Assembly: GCA_016199495.1 (NCBI GenBank)
Contig: JACQGQ010000037.1
Coordinates: 1 to 37,009 of the forward strand
From: Chloroflexota bacterium
GTDB lineage: Bacteria; Chloroflexota; Dehalococcoidia; Dehalococcoidales; UBA2162
Direction: 5' to 3'
DNA length: 37,009 bases
Position numbers and translations under genes: made by a program. Below, in pieces: positions 1 to 8,081 of this stretch. The notes beneath the pieces are model-generated. The model ran no database searches, had not been told where the DNA came from, and saw only the letters and a program-made list of their open reading frames with translations. Each line of letters starts with the position of its first letter. Positions within the stretch are counted from its first letter, which is position 1.

Positions 1-42
1 CCCCCTCTCCTTTGAAGGAGAGGGGGACACAGGGGGTGAGGT
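1..42. repeat. Truncated copy of the modular palindromic repeat
   Basis: A CCCCCTCTCC/GGAGAGGGGG palindrome is followed by GGGGGTGAGGT. This is the reverse-oriented end of the repeat family seen intact at 10300-10436. The rest of the copy lies left of the window. Confidence 0.75.
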
Positions 43-175
43 AGATAAACCCCCTGATTGAAGTCAGCAGCACAAAAAGGATATACTATTTATAGAGAAG
101 TCCACCGTTTTCTGCTTAAATCACGGCCAGACGGCAGTGCTGGCTGGTAGCATTACAGGGAGGCTGAGGATAAAA

Positions 176-340
176 ATGGCTATTTTTATTGGCATCATGG
201 GCGGGGCTCTCCTCGGTAGCGCCATCGGTTATTCAGGCAAGCGTGCCGGTATCGGCTGACGATTCGGCGTCAGCCCCTGGTCAGGGGCAATTTTCGGCAG
301 CCTGATAGGCCTGCTCTTTACCTTATCCGCTGCGGGATAG
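176..340 (+). pseudogene. Small glycine-zipper membrane protein interrupted by an in-frame TGA
   Basis: Reading from ATG at 176, preceded by GGGAGGCTGAGG, gives 27 codons rich in Gly, Ala and Ile (IGIMGGALLGSAIGY) and then TGA at 257-259. The same frame then runs on for 26 codons (GAIFGSLIGLLFTLSAAG) to TAG at 338-340. The two halves together look like one roughly 54-residue protein with two glycine-zipper transmembrane helices, as in many small bacterial membrane proteins of unknown role. The second half has no obvious start or Shine-Dalgarno of its own. The simplest reading is a nonsense mutation. Selenocysteine readthrough is possible but unlikely, because the position is not a redox motif. 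Two hairpins directly follow the TGA (257-272 and 273-288). Otherwise nothing is seen in 43-365. Confidence 0.5.
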
Positions 341-365
341 TCCGCCAGAATTATAAGAGTTTATC

Positions 366-2357
366 ATGCCAGACTTTGAAATCGTTGCTGATTTTAAGAT
401 GACCGGGGACCAGCCACAGGCGGTGGAGAAGCTGGTGGCGGGGTTGCAGCGCGGCTTCAAGCACCAGACAGTACTCGGGGTTACCGGCAGCGGTAAGACG
501 TTCACCATGGCTAATGTTATCGCCCGGGCGCAGAAGCCGACCCTGGTCATCAGCCACAACAAGACCTTAGCCGCCCAGCTTTACACCGAGTTCAAGGAGT
601 TCTTCCCCAACAGCGCCGTGGAATACTTCGTCAGCTATTACGACTACTACCAGCCGGAAGCCTACATCCCGCGGACCGACCTCTATATCGAGAAGGACGC
701 CGATGTCAATGAAGAGATCGATAAACTGCGCCACGCCGCCACCCGTGCCCTTTTTGAGCGCCGTGACGTGGTTATCGTGGCTTCGGTATCGTGTATCTAT
801 GGCCTGGGTTCGCCAGAGGAGTACCACAGCTTTGTCTGTAGCCTGAAACGGGGCGATAGCTATAACCGGAGCCAGCTTCTGCACAAGCTGGTAGATATGC
901 AGTATGAGCGCAATGACATGGACTTCAGCCGGGGCAAGTTCCGTGTGCGCGGCGATACCCTGGAAATACAGCCGGCTTACGAGGAGCTAGCCCTGCGGGC
1001 TGAGTTCTTCGGCGATACCCTGGAACGTATTGTGCAGATAGAGCCGTTAACCGGCGAGCTACTGGCTGAGCTGGACTCGGTGGACATCTATCCCGCCAAG
1101 CACTTTGTTACCTCGCAGGCTAAGCTGATGCGGGCTATCGAGAATATCCAACGGGAGATGGAGGAGAGGCTGAACGAGCTGAGGCAGCAAGGCAAACTGG
1201 TTGAAGCCGCCCGGCTGGAGACACGAACCAACTACGATATGGAAATGCTCCGGGAAGCCGGCTACTGCGCCGGCGTGGAAAACTATTCCCGCCACCTCTC
1301 CGGGCGTGCCCCCGGCAGTGCCCCCTGGACATTGCTCGACTACTTCCCGGACGATTTTCTCCTCTTTCTCGATGAATCACACATGACCATACCCCAGCTT
1401 CATGGCATGTACCACGGCGACCGTGCCCGCAAGGAAACACTGGTAGAATATGGCTTCCGTCTGCCTTCGGCTCTGGATAATCGCCCGCTCAGCTTTAATG
1501 AGTTTGAGCAGCGCATCAACCAGGTTATCTACACCTCGGCGACACCGTCCGATTACGAGTATAGCCACAGTCAGCAGGTGGTGGAGCAATTAGTCCGCCC
1601 GACCGGTCTGCTGGAACCTACGGTTGAGGTCAAGCCAACCAGGGGACAGATTGACGACCTCATCGACCAGATTAAGAGGCGGGTCGATAAAGGCGAGCGC
1701 TGCCTGGTAACTACCCTGACCAAGAGGATGGCCGAAGAGCTGGCCGACTATTTAATCGAGCTGGGAATGAAGACCCACTACCTTCACTCCGAGATTAATA
1801 CCCTGGAGAGGGTGGAGATACTGCGTGACCTTCGCCTCGGTGTTTATGATATTGTCGTCGGCATCAACCTGCTGCGGGAGGGATTGGACCTGCCCGAGGT
1901 GAGCCTGGTAGCTATTCTGGACGCGGACAAGGAGGGCTATCTGAGGTCGGAGAAGTCATTGATTCAGACTATGGGGCGTGCCTCACGGCATATCGACGGG
2001 CATGTCATTTTGTATGCGGACACAATTACTAAATCCATGCAAGCAGCCATTGATGAAACACACCGCCGCCGCCAGATTCAGCAAGCCTATAATGCCGAAC
2101 ACGGCATCACTCCCCAGGGAATCAGAAAAGCCATCAAAGATATTACCGAGCGGGTGAAGCAGGTGGCCGAAACCAGAACTCCCTACGTAGCAGCGCCTCT
2201 GGCTAAAGAAGACATCGCTCGTCTCATCAAAGACCTGGAAGCACAGATGAAGACAGCCGCCAGAAACCTTGAATTCGAGAAGGCGGCGCTGCTGCGCGAC
2301 CGCATCATCGAGCTAAGAAAGGAATTTGACTACACCGGGATAAAAAGTGGCAGATAA
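366..2357 (+). CDS. uvrB: UvrABC excinuclease subunit UvrB
   Basis: UvrB is the damage-verification helicase of nucleotide excision repair. It is loaded by UvrA and recruits UvrC to cut the DNA. The 663-residue length is normal for a full family member. Visible features are the N-terminal DQPQA motif, Walker A GVTGSGKT at residues 38-45, the beta-hairpin region [12 protein letters not shown] near 90-105, the DESH Walker B near 337, the helicase segment [16 protein letters not shown], the arginine-containing QTMGRASRH motif, and a C-terminal UVR domain (LEKDL-type helices near 620-655) for UvrC contact. The ATG start gives the canonical MPDFEIV N terminus. The next small ORF overlaps its end, so the two are probably co-transcribed. 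Confidence 0.97.
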   Translation: MPDFEIVADFKMTGDQPQAVEKLVAGLQRGFKHQTVLGVTGSGKTFTMANVIARAQKPTLVISHNKTLAAQLYTEFKEFFPNSAVEYFVSYYDYYQPEAYIPRTDLYIEKDADVNEEIDKLRHAATRALFERRDVVIVASVSCIYGLGSPEEYHSFVCSLKRGDSYNRSQLLHKLVDMQYERNDMDFSRGKFRVRGDTLEIQPAYEELALRAEFFGDTLERIVQIEPLTGELLAELDSVDIYPAKHFVTSQAKLMRAIENIQREMEERLNELRQQGKLVEAARLETRTNYDMEMLREAGYCAGVENYSRHLSGRAPGSAPWTLLDYFPDDFLLFLDESHMTIPQLHGMYHGDRARKETLVEYGFRLPSALDNRPLSFNEFEQRINQVIYTSATPSDYEYSHSQQVVEQLVRPTGLLEPTVEVKPTRGQIDDLIDQIKRRVDKGERCLVTTLTKRMAEELADYLIELGMKTHYLHSEINTLERVEILRDLRLGVYDIVVGINLLREGLDLPEVSLVAILDADKEGYLRSEKSLIQTMGRASRHIDGHVILYADTITKSMQAAIDETHRRRQIQQAYNAEHGITPQGIRKAIKDITERVKQVAETRTPYVAAPLAKEDIARLIKDLEAQMKTAARNLEFEKAALLRDRIIELRKEFDYTGIKSGR

Positions 2358-2517
2358 CCAGACGGAAACCAGACAGGAGCGCCGGGAAAAGAAACTCAAG
2401 CAAAAGCGAGAGCGAATACCCCAGCACGGAAAAGGGCTGGTGAGGATATACAAGGAAGCTATTCTCAAGCGGATAAACAAGCTGAGGAACGAGAAGGAGA
2501 AACAGCCGGGAAAGTGA
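2347..2517 (+). CDS. Small basic protein of unknown function, overlapping uvrB
   Basis: This ORF is absent from the supplied track. GTG at 2347 lies 11 nt inside uvrB in another frame and opens 56 codons ending in TGA at 2515-2517. The product starts [19 protein letters not shown] and is dominated by Lys, Arg and Glu, with no hydrophobic segment. It looks like a highly charged helical, nucleic-acid-associating peptide, although no family is recognised. GGGA lies just upstream of the GTG. Support for a real gene comes from the start/stop overlap with uvrB, the snug 7-nt gap to the next gene, and the lack of any competing frame. Function is unknown; co-expression with uvrB is inferred. Confidence 0.65.
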   Translation: MADNQTETRQERREKKLKQKRERIPQHGKGLVRIYKEAILKRINKLRNEKEKQPGK

Positions 2518-2524
2518 AGCGGCG

Positions 2525-2956
2525 ATGACCGATAAACCCAGGAAGAGACCAAAGTGTTCCACGTGCGGTAAGTGCTGCCGGGCGCCCGTTATTTTAATTA
2601 CGAAGCCCAGCGACCTCAGGCGATGGGCACAGCAAGGTCGGTCAGATATCCTCCGCTATGCTTCGGTACCTGTACTGCGAGGTTATGGTGACCTCTGGAT
2701 AAGCATCGACGGTAGCGAAGGGTCTGGCTATTGCCCGTTTATTAGGAGAGTTAGTCAGGATAAATTTACCTGCACAATCCAGGATACCAAGCCGAAAGTA
2801 TGTAAAGAATTCTGGTGTGAGTGGACCTACGGGGTTGGGCAGAAAGGAATACCTTTCAAAACTGACCGTGGCTGGACTGACAGAGCCAAGCAATTAGGCT
2901 ATGGGCAGAGCACTAATCGCAGCCGTCAGAATGCTAGTGTTCAGTCTCATAAATAG
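2525..2956 (+). CDS. YkgJ-type cysteine cluster protein
   Basis: A 143-residue protein with an N-terminal CSTCGKCC cluster (residues about 11-18), then GYCPFI near 68-73 and a CTIQDTKPKVCKEFWC segment near 82-97. This spacing matches the YkgJ / putative zinc- or iron-chelating family (UPF0153), in which about eight cysteines bind metal. Its biochemical role is not established. It follows the 56-aa ORF by 7 nt and is probably the last gene of the uvrB transcript, ahead of the hairpin terminator at 3038-3069. The last 25 or so residues are polar and low in conservation-type features, so the family domain probably ends near residue 120. Confidence 0.85.
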   Translation: MTDKPRKRPKCSTCGKCCRAPVILITKPSDLRRWAQQGRSDILRYASVPVLRGYGDLWISIDGSEGSGYCPFIRRVSQDKFTCTIQDTKPKVCKEFWCEWTYGVGQKGIPFKTDRGWTDRAKQLGYGQSTNRSRQNASVQSHK

Positions 2957-2984
2957 CTTTCATCAACAGCTCAAATTATTTACT

Positions 2985-3121
2985 CACCTCACCCCCTGTG
3001 TCCCCCTCTCCTTGAAAGGAGAGGGGGAAGAGATTTTAGAGAGGGGGCTTCGCCCCCTCTCTTTCTTTTACTCCCCCTTCCCCCGTATTAAATACGGGGG
3101 AAGGGGGCAGGGGGATAGGTT
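2985..3121. repeat. Modular three-hairpin repeat, full copy
   Basis: Three consecutive palindromes: CCCCCTCTCCTT...AAGGAGAGGGGG; AGAGAGGGGGC-TTC-GCCCCCTCTCT; and CCCCCTTCCCCCGTATT...AATACGGGGGAAGGGGG. It begins with ACCTCACCCCC and ends with GGGGGATAGGTT, so its outer ends are imperfect inverted repeats. It lies between convergent genes. The rest of the gap, 3122-3262, shows no gene. Confidence 0.85.
3038..3069 (+). terminator. Rho-independent terminator inside the repeat
   Basis: The middle hairpin of the repeat has an 11-bp stem with a TTC loop and is followed by TCTTTCTTTTA. It is the only stop signal seen downstream of the uvrB-YkgJ genes. Confidence 0.65.
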
Positions 3122-3262
3122 ACAAACAAGGCATGGCGCCATTTGTGAGTCTGCTCATCACTTTCAGCATTTGTCCACATTGGCATAATTTCAACTTATT
3201 TGCGGGACTAGACACTAGCCACTGATGTCACCTGGTAAATAGCAGATGTCGGGAGCAAGTAA

Positions 3263-5377
3263 TCAGGAGGTCAACCTCTTGTAGAGGATGGGCAGGTGCC
3301 GGGGAAGAGACTTGACATCAAGAATCACCTCATGGTCGATATCGTGGGACATATCTTTCAGGAAATCATATCCCGCGGCATCAATAGTAAGGCAGAAGGG
3401 CACGATATTCTTCCGCTTGGCTTCAACAAAAGCCATTTCGGTATCACGGAGGGCGTACTCTTTATCGTCGCTGTCCTGGCCGTAGTCCCTGTCCTGAGGG
3501 TAGCCATCACTAACCAGGAAGAGTATTTTAGTCGCGGCATCACTAGCCTCTAACTTTGAGATGGCATGTCTGATGGCTGGCCCCATTCTGGTGCTGAAGA
3601 GCGGCCTGATGCTGGCTATCCGCCTCTCCACAGTGCCAGAAAAGGCCTCATCCATCTCTTTGATAACCTGTAGCTCAACATTATCCCGACCAGAGCTGGA
3701 AAAGCCATAAACTCCGTAACAATCACCGATAATCTCCAGGGCATTTACCATCAAGACCACGCTTTCCTTGGCAACGTCAATTACCCGCCGCCGGGGACGT
3801 TTCGCCAGCTCTTCACTACGGTCGGCTCCTGATGGCGACGGTACCTCCATAGTATCGGGACGGCAATCGGGGTAGTCCCCTCCTTCATCGTTGTCCTTAA
3901 TTATTTCAGAGGTAGAAGCACTCATGTCAATGAGGAAGACCACGGCCACATCCCGCTGTATCTTCATTTTCTTCCAGTATATCTTCTCATTAGGTGTCTG
4001 CCCGGCCTTCCTCTCCACGACTGATTCAATCATAGCGTCCAGGTCTATTTCTTCACCATCCTGAAGTTTGCTCAACTTTTTAAGATTTTGCGGCGCCAGC
4101 ATTTCAAATTGCTTGCGAAGCTGCCGGGCAAGTGAGGAGTTACGGGACAGGGTTTCCTTAAAGAAATCAGCACTTCCGTCGGGCAGTGGTAGCTCTCTGA
4201 TGCGGCACCATCCGGGCAGGTAGCCACAGGTCCGGAAATCCCACTCGTCGTAGAGAAAAGTTCGCACCTCTTCCTTTTCCAGGGTCTCATCCAATGCAGC
4301 CCGGGGCTTACGCCTGTCTTCCTCCTCTTCATCCGAGGGGATTTCCTCTGCCTGGCTTCCAGCCGAGAAGTCATTCACATAGAAAGCAGCGGCGGGGTAG
4401 TGGTCGCGCAGAACCTCGCCAAGCTCTATTTCCCTGTTGACAAACCTTTTGATATCCTCGAGGGAGAATGGTTCAGTATCCGAGTTACCCCGTAATGCCA
4501 TTTGTAACAGGGACTGGTAAGCCAGCTCCGTGTCCAGCTCGTTTGCGCTACTGGCGGCGACGCTAAGCTCAGTCCCGTTCAATTCGGTCTCATTCAACCC
4601 GGTCACATCCCCCTGTTCCACGGGGAATCGCTGCTCAGGCAGAGCACTGCTGAGCTGGTAGAGACGAAAAGTAGCCTCGGCAGAATCTTCAACGGTCGCC
4701 TCCAGAGATTGCAGGCGCTGCAGGATTGGTAGGGCTGATTGAAGGGGCCGGCGCAGAATAGCGGGCAGCACCGGGGGTTTGCTGCCGAGACCCACCCAGA
4801 TGAGAATTTCAAGGAAAGCCCGTCTCAGAGGCAGAGAGGCAAGAGGCGGTCTCATCAATAGAGACTCTCGCTGAATCCGCTGATAGCTGCCCCTGATGCC
4901 GGCGTATTCCTGCTGCAGCCGGTAATCAATCCTGATATCTTCGGCCACGGCGAATATGCCGGTGGCGAGCTCCCTGTCGTCGAAGAGACTGAAGAACCTC
5001 TCGATGTCAGTCAGGTCAGCCTCGTCTTTGGCGAGCCGTTGCCCTGGCTGACCGGGGAATAGACCGGCGGCCTTTTCGAAGGAAAAATTAAAGGTGCCGA
5101 ATTCGATGTGGCCAGCTTGATGGGTAACCGCCGCCTTGTACCAGGCAAAGTTCTCCTCTTCAGAATCATACCTGTCCACAGCGAGGGGTAAGAAAATAGT
5201 GGTTCCCTTAGCGGCTGGTATGTCGGGATGCAGCCACCACCCCGAGCCCTGATAACAGTCAATTTGAACCCTGGCGCCAGCCAAAGCCTGGCTATACATG
5301 AGTAGTAGCCTACTCACCTGCTCAAGCTCAACGCGAGCGGATAACTGACTCAGGTTGTTAGCACTGTTTTGAGCCAA
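3263..5377 (-). CDS. NorD/CbbO-type von Willebrand factor A protein
   Basis: A 704-residue VWA protein. The C-terminal VWA domain (about 475-700) has a complete MIDAS set: DMSAS at 484-488, T596 in STRMGP and D624 in VSDGYPQD. Proteins of this class pair with a MoxR-type ATPase to insert or activate metal cofactors, as with NorD/NorQ for nitric oxide reductase and CbbO/CbbQ for Rubisco. The N-terminal region carries HQAGH (residues 85-89), which resembles a zinc-protease HExxH with Gln in place of the catalytic Glu. A poorly conserved acidic linker (about 340-365, many Glu/Asp) precedes the VWA half. The start is TTG, 9 nt after the ATPase stop, with AGGCGG upstream. No obvious client enzyme lies in the window, so the client is unknown. 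Confidence 0.85.
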   Translation of the reverse strand: MAQNSANNLSQLSARVELEQVSRLLLMYSQALAGARVQIDCYQGSGWWLHPDIPAAKGTTIFLPLAVDRYDSEEENFAWYKAAVTHQAGHIEFGTFNFSFEKAAGLFPGQPGQRLAKDEADLTDIERFFSLFDDRELATGIFAVAEDIRIDYRLQQEYAGIRGSYQRIQRESLLMRPPLASLPLRRAFLEILIWVGLGSKPPVLPAILRRPLQSALPILQRLQSLEATVEDSAEATFRLYQLSSALPEQRFPVEQGDVTGLNETELNGTELSVAASSANELDTELAYQSLLQMALRGNSDTEPFSLEDIKRFVNREIELGEVLRDHYPAAAFYVNDFSAGSQAEEIPSDEEEEDRRKPRAALDETLEKEEVRTFLYDEWDFRTCGYLPGWCRIRELPLPDGSADFFKETLSRNSSLARQLRKQFEMLAPQNLKKLSKLQDGEEIDLDAMIESVVERKAGQTPNEKIYWKKMKIQRDVAVVFLIDMSASTSEIIKDNDEGGDYPDCRPDTMEVPSPSGADRSEELAKRPRRRVIDVAKESVVLMVNALEIIGDCYGVYGFSSSGRDNVELQVIKEMDEAFSGTVERRIASIRPLFSTRMGPAIRHAISKLEASDAATKILFLVSDGYPQDRDYGQDSDDKEYALRDTEMAFVEAKRKNIVPFCLTIDAAGYDFLKDMSHDIDHEVILDVKSLPRHLPILYKRLTS

Positions 5378-5386
5378 AATGACCGC

Positions 5387-6259
5387 CTATTCAAAGATAG
5401 CGGAGACGACTTCTCGAAGGCTCCGTTGAATCTCAGCATCATCGGTTAGCGCCGCGACTACGGACACTTCAGCGGCACGGCGAGGCGAGACTCCAGCTTC
5501 AATCATCCTGGCGGCGTAGATGAGAAGACGGGTGCCCACGCCCTCTTCCAGGCCATACTCTCTCAGATTACGTACTTTCTCCCCGAGTTTGGCTAATTCG
5601 CCGGCTATTTCCGGGGAAGTACTGGCTTCATGCTGGATGATTTCCTTCTCCAGTTCCCGGGGCGGATGGGTAAAATCGATGGCAGCAAACCGTTGACGGG
5701 TACTGTGTTTCAGGTCTTTGAGCACGCTCTGATAGCCTGGATTGTAGGAGATTACTAGCAGAAAGCCGTCATTGGCTTCGACTACCTCTCCCTTCTTCTC
5801 GATAGGCAGGAAGCGGCGGTGGTCGGTCAGGGGATGAATGAGAACGGTCGTGTCTTTGCGAGCCTCAACAATTTCATCGAGGTAACAGATGGCACCCGCT
5901 TTCACCGCCCGGGTAAGCGGCCCATCGACCCACTTTGTCGAGTCTCCCTCGAGGAGATACCTCCCGACCAGGTCACTGGCCGTCAGGTCGTCGTGGCAAG
6001 CCACCGTTACCAGGGGTATTCCTCCATCCTCCGAGGCACAGAGGGCATCCTTTTGCCCCAGCTTATAAGCCATATACTCGACGAACCTGGTCTTGCCACA
6101 GCCGGTAGGCCCCTTGAGCAGAACCGGCACCTTCTGGGCGTAGGCCGCCTCGAATATCTGAATCTCGTCTCCCAGGGGCAGGTAGAAAGGTTCCTCTTTA
6201 ATAAAGTATTCTTCGATACGATACTGCTTAGCGGTGGTACTCTTCGTCTCAAGGGACAT
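5387..6259 (-). CDS. NorQ/CbbQ/MoxR-family AAA+ ATPase
   Basis: A 290-residue AAA+ ATPase with Walker A GPTGCGKT at 50-57, a Walker B core CYLDE, a sensor-1 like ISYNP segment, and a C-terminal CbbQ/NirQ/NorQ-type domain. In the known systems this ATPase forms a hexamer that works with a VWA partner to remodel or load metal into an enzyme. Here the VWA gene follows after 9 nt, so the two form one unit. The ATG start has GGAGG about 9 nt upstream. The promoter candidate at 6317-6345 reads into it. The client protein cannot be told from the neighbourhood. Confidence 0.9.
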   Translation of the reverse strand: MSLETKSTTAKQYRIEEYFIKEEPFYLPLGDEIQIFEAAYAQKVPVLLKGPTGCGKTRFVEYMAYKLGQKDALCASEDGGIPLVTVACHDDLTASDLVGRYLLEGDSTKWVDGPLTRAVKAGAICYLDEIVEARKDTTVLIHPLTDHRRFLPIEKKGEVVEANDGFLLVISYNPGYQSVLKDLKHSTRQRFAAIDFTHPPRELEKEIIQHEASTSPEIAGELAKLGEKVRNLREYGLEEGVGTRLLIYAARMIEAGVSPRRAAEVSVVAALTDDAEIQRSLREVVSAIFE

Positions 6260-6316
6260 TCAATTCGCCTCCGTTCCTGCCCCGCTTCGGGGGCACTATC
6301 TCTTACCCAACATATA

Positions 6317-6345
6317 ATCTTACTCGTTACCGGCCAGTCGGTCAA
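6317..6345 (-). promoter_or_regulatory. Sigma-70-type promoter for the norQ/norD-like pair
   Basis: On the minus strand TTGACC is followed after 17 nt by TAAGAT. Transcription would begin near 6310, about 50 nt upstream of the ATPase start codon. Confidence 0.45.
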
Positions 6346-6471
6346 GCGGATGGGGTGTGAAGCTATTCCCTAATGCCATTATACTACAAGAGCCATGACA
6401 CTACCAGCAGAATGGTAGCCAACACAGACGGAGTTGAAGCGGCGGGGGAAGTGAACAGCCTTATTAGCAAC

Positions 6472-6500
6472 TTGCTGTCTCTTCCACACAGGCGTATAAT
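6472..6500 (+). promoter_or_regulatory. Possible promoter inside the annotated 5' end of tcmP
   Basis: TTGCTG, 17 nt, then a perfect TATAAT. If used, transcription would start near 6507 and the first usable codon would be ATG 6511, giving a leaderless or nearly leaderless message. This conflicts with the longer ORFs starting at 6373 or 6499. Confidence 0.35.
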
Positions 6501-7335
6501 GCCAATTGAAATGGCTTTAGTATTCGATGAAATTGGCAAGTGGTCTGAGATAAAGCTAGATATTATCGAAAAATATGCTTTGCCATACTCCAAAATTCTT
6601 GCGAGCCGAAAGAATCCAGAGTTTCATCATGTCTACATCGATGCCTTTGCCGGCTCAGGTACACATATTTCAAGAACTACGAGAGACCCTATACGTGGAA
6701 GTCCTCAAATTGCTTTGGATATTAAGCCTCATTTCAAAGAATACTACTTTATTGATACTGATGGTGCTAAGGTAGCTGAATTAAATAGACTTATATCAGA
6801 TCGCCCTGAGGCTCATGTCCTTCAAGGAGATTGTAACTCGATATTATTGACAGATGTATTCCCAAGAGTGATGTACAAAGACTTTCGTAGGGGGCTTTGC
6901 CTCCTTGACCCATATGGGCTGGACTTGGATTGGAAAGTAATTGAGACGGCTGGACAAATGAAAAGCATTGATATGATTCTCAATTTTCCGGTCATGGCTA
7001 TGAACCGTAACGTATTTTGGCGTAATCCTGAAGGCGTAGACCCCGCGGATATTCTAAGAATGAATACCTACTGGGGGGACGAGTCCTGGAAGAAAGCCGC
7101 CTATCGTCCGACTCCCAATCTCTTCGGAGAAGTCAAGGGAATTAAGGGAAATAACAGAACAATCGCGTTAGCCTTTAAGAAGCGTCTTCAAGATGTGGCT
7201 AAATTTACTTATGTTTCAAAGCCGTTACCTATGCGAAATTCTAAGAGTGCTACTATATACTACTTGTTTTTTGCTACCCAACAGCAAATAGCCAACAACA
7301 TCATAACAAATATATTTAAAAAGTATAGCGGATAG
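6499..7335 (+). CDS. tcmP: Three-Cys-motif partner protein TcmP
   Basis: Recognised by the [20 protein letters not shown] opening and the YIDAFAGSG motif, both typical of the TcmP family. The order YIDAFAGSG (motif I like), FIDTD (acidic end of strand 2) and LLDPYGLD (motif IV like, compare DPPY) suggests a Rossmann methyltransferase-like fold, but no activity is known to me. The open frame reaches back to ATG 6373. Its first 42 residues show nothing family-like, so I place the start at ATG 6499; ATG 6511 is equally possible given the TATAAT at 6495. It sits 11 nt before a DUF5131 gene, its usual partner. The region is visibly more AT-rich than the flanking norQ and ftsK genes, which points to horizontal acquisition. 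Confidence 0.82.
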   Translation: MPIEMALVFDEIGKWSEIKLDIIEKYALPYSKILASRKNPEFHHVYIDAFAGSGTHISRTTRDPIRGSPQIALDIKPHFKEYYFIDTDGAKVAELNRLISDRPEAHVLQGDCNSILLTDVFPRVMYKDFRRGLCLLDPYGLDLDWKVIETAGQMKSIDMILNFPVMAMNRNVFWRNPEGVDPADILRMNTYWGDESWKKAAYRPTPNLFGEVKGIKGNNRTIALAFKKRLQDVAKFTYVSKPLPMRNSKSATIYYLFFATQQQIANNIITNIFKKYSG

Positions 7336-7346
7336 AGAATGAAATA

Positions 7347-8081
7347 ATGGCGCTATCATCATCCATAGAATGGACAGATTCTACATGGAATCCTATTACT
7401 GGATGTACCAAAATTAGCTCAGGGTGTGCCAACTGCTATGCTGAGCGCATGGCACTACGCCTAAAAGTAATGGGCAATCCTAATTATACCAATGGCTTTT
7501 CCATCACTTTACACGAAGACGCCTTAGAACTCCCTCTTAAATGGAGAAAACCACAGACTATATTTGTTAATTCCATGAGCGATTTATTCCATGAGAATGT
7601 CCCAGATGAGTTTATTCTTCGAGTGTTCGACATTATGCGACGTGCAGACTGGCATCGTTATCAGATTCTTACTAAGAGGACGGAAAGACTGATGGACATT
7701 AGCCCAAAACTTCCGTGGATGCCACACATCTGGATGGGCGCCACCGTGGAAGCGCAAAATTATATCTATCGTATTGACCACCTCCAGAGAACAAGCGCGA
7801 CTGTTAAGTTTCTATCACTAGAACCTCTGCTCGGCACGATTCCAAATCTGCGTCTCGAAGGAATAGACTGGGTGATTGTTGGAGGTGAGTCTGGGCCAAA
7901 ATCTAGACCTATGAAAAAGTCTTGGGTAATTGATATTCGCAACCAGTGCCAAGAGAAAAAAGTGCTATTTTTCTTTAAGCAATGGGGTGGCATAAACAAA
8001 AAGAGGACAGGGCGAGAGCTTGAGGGTCGCACTTGGGATGAAACACCGCCGTTGTTACCCGTCGCCCCGGTCTTATTATAG
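7347..8081 (+). CDS. DUF5131 / phage Gp37-Gp68 family three-Cys protein
   Basis: A 244-residue protein opening [15 protein letters not shown], the hallmark of the Gp37/Gp68 (DUF5131) family. Three cysteines, C20, C27 and C30 (C-x6-C-x2-C), resemble but do not match the radical-SAM CxxxCxxC cluster motif. An iron-sulfur role is plausible and not proven. Other family-like segments are [19 protein letters not shown] and VIVGGESGP. It follows tcmP in the same orientation and probably in the same transcript, the arrangement that gave TcmP its name. Codon use is AT-rich like tcmP. The C-terminal tail after GRTWDE reads into the end of ftsK, overlapping its stop region by 6 nt on the opposite strand, so the two genes converge. 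Confidence 0.85.
   Translation: MALSSSIEWTDSTWNPITGCTKISSGCANCYAERMALRLKVMGNPNYTNGFSITLHEDALELPLKWRKPQTIFVNSMSDLFHENVPDEFILRVFDIMRRADWHRYQILTKRTERLMDISPKLPWMPHIWMGATVEAQNYIYRIDHLQRTSATVKFLSLEPLLGTIPNLRLEGIDWVIVGGESGPKSRPMKKSWVIDIRNQCQEKKVLFFFKQWGGINKKRTGRELEGRTWDETPPLLPVAPVLL

Noticed and set aside
257-288. SECIS-like hairpins after the TGA at 257, suggesting a selenoprotein
   Set aside because: The encoded peptide is a glycine-zipper membrane segment without a redox motif, and no selenocysteine genes are in view. A nonsense mutation is simpler. Kept only as a question in the findings.
2985-3121. Repeat clusters considered as a CRISPR array
   Set aside because: Units are dispersed one per gap and palindromic along their full length, with no regular spacers and no cas genes.
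2901-3188. 95-aa ORF on the plus strand
   Set aside because: It is mostly translation of the palindromic repeat and overlaps the YkgJ-type gene; no ribosome-binding site or family pattern.
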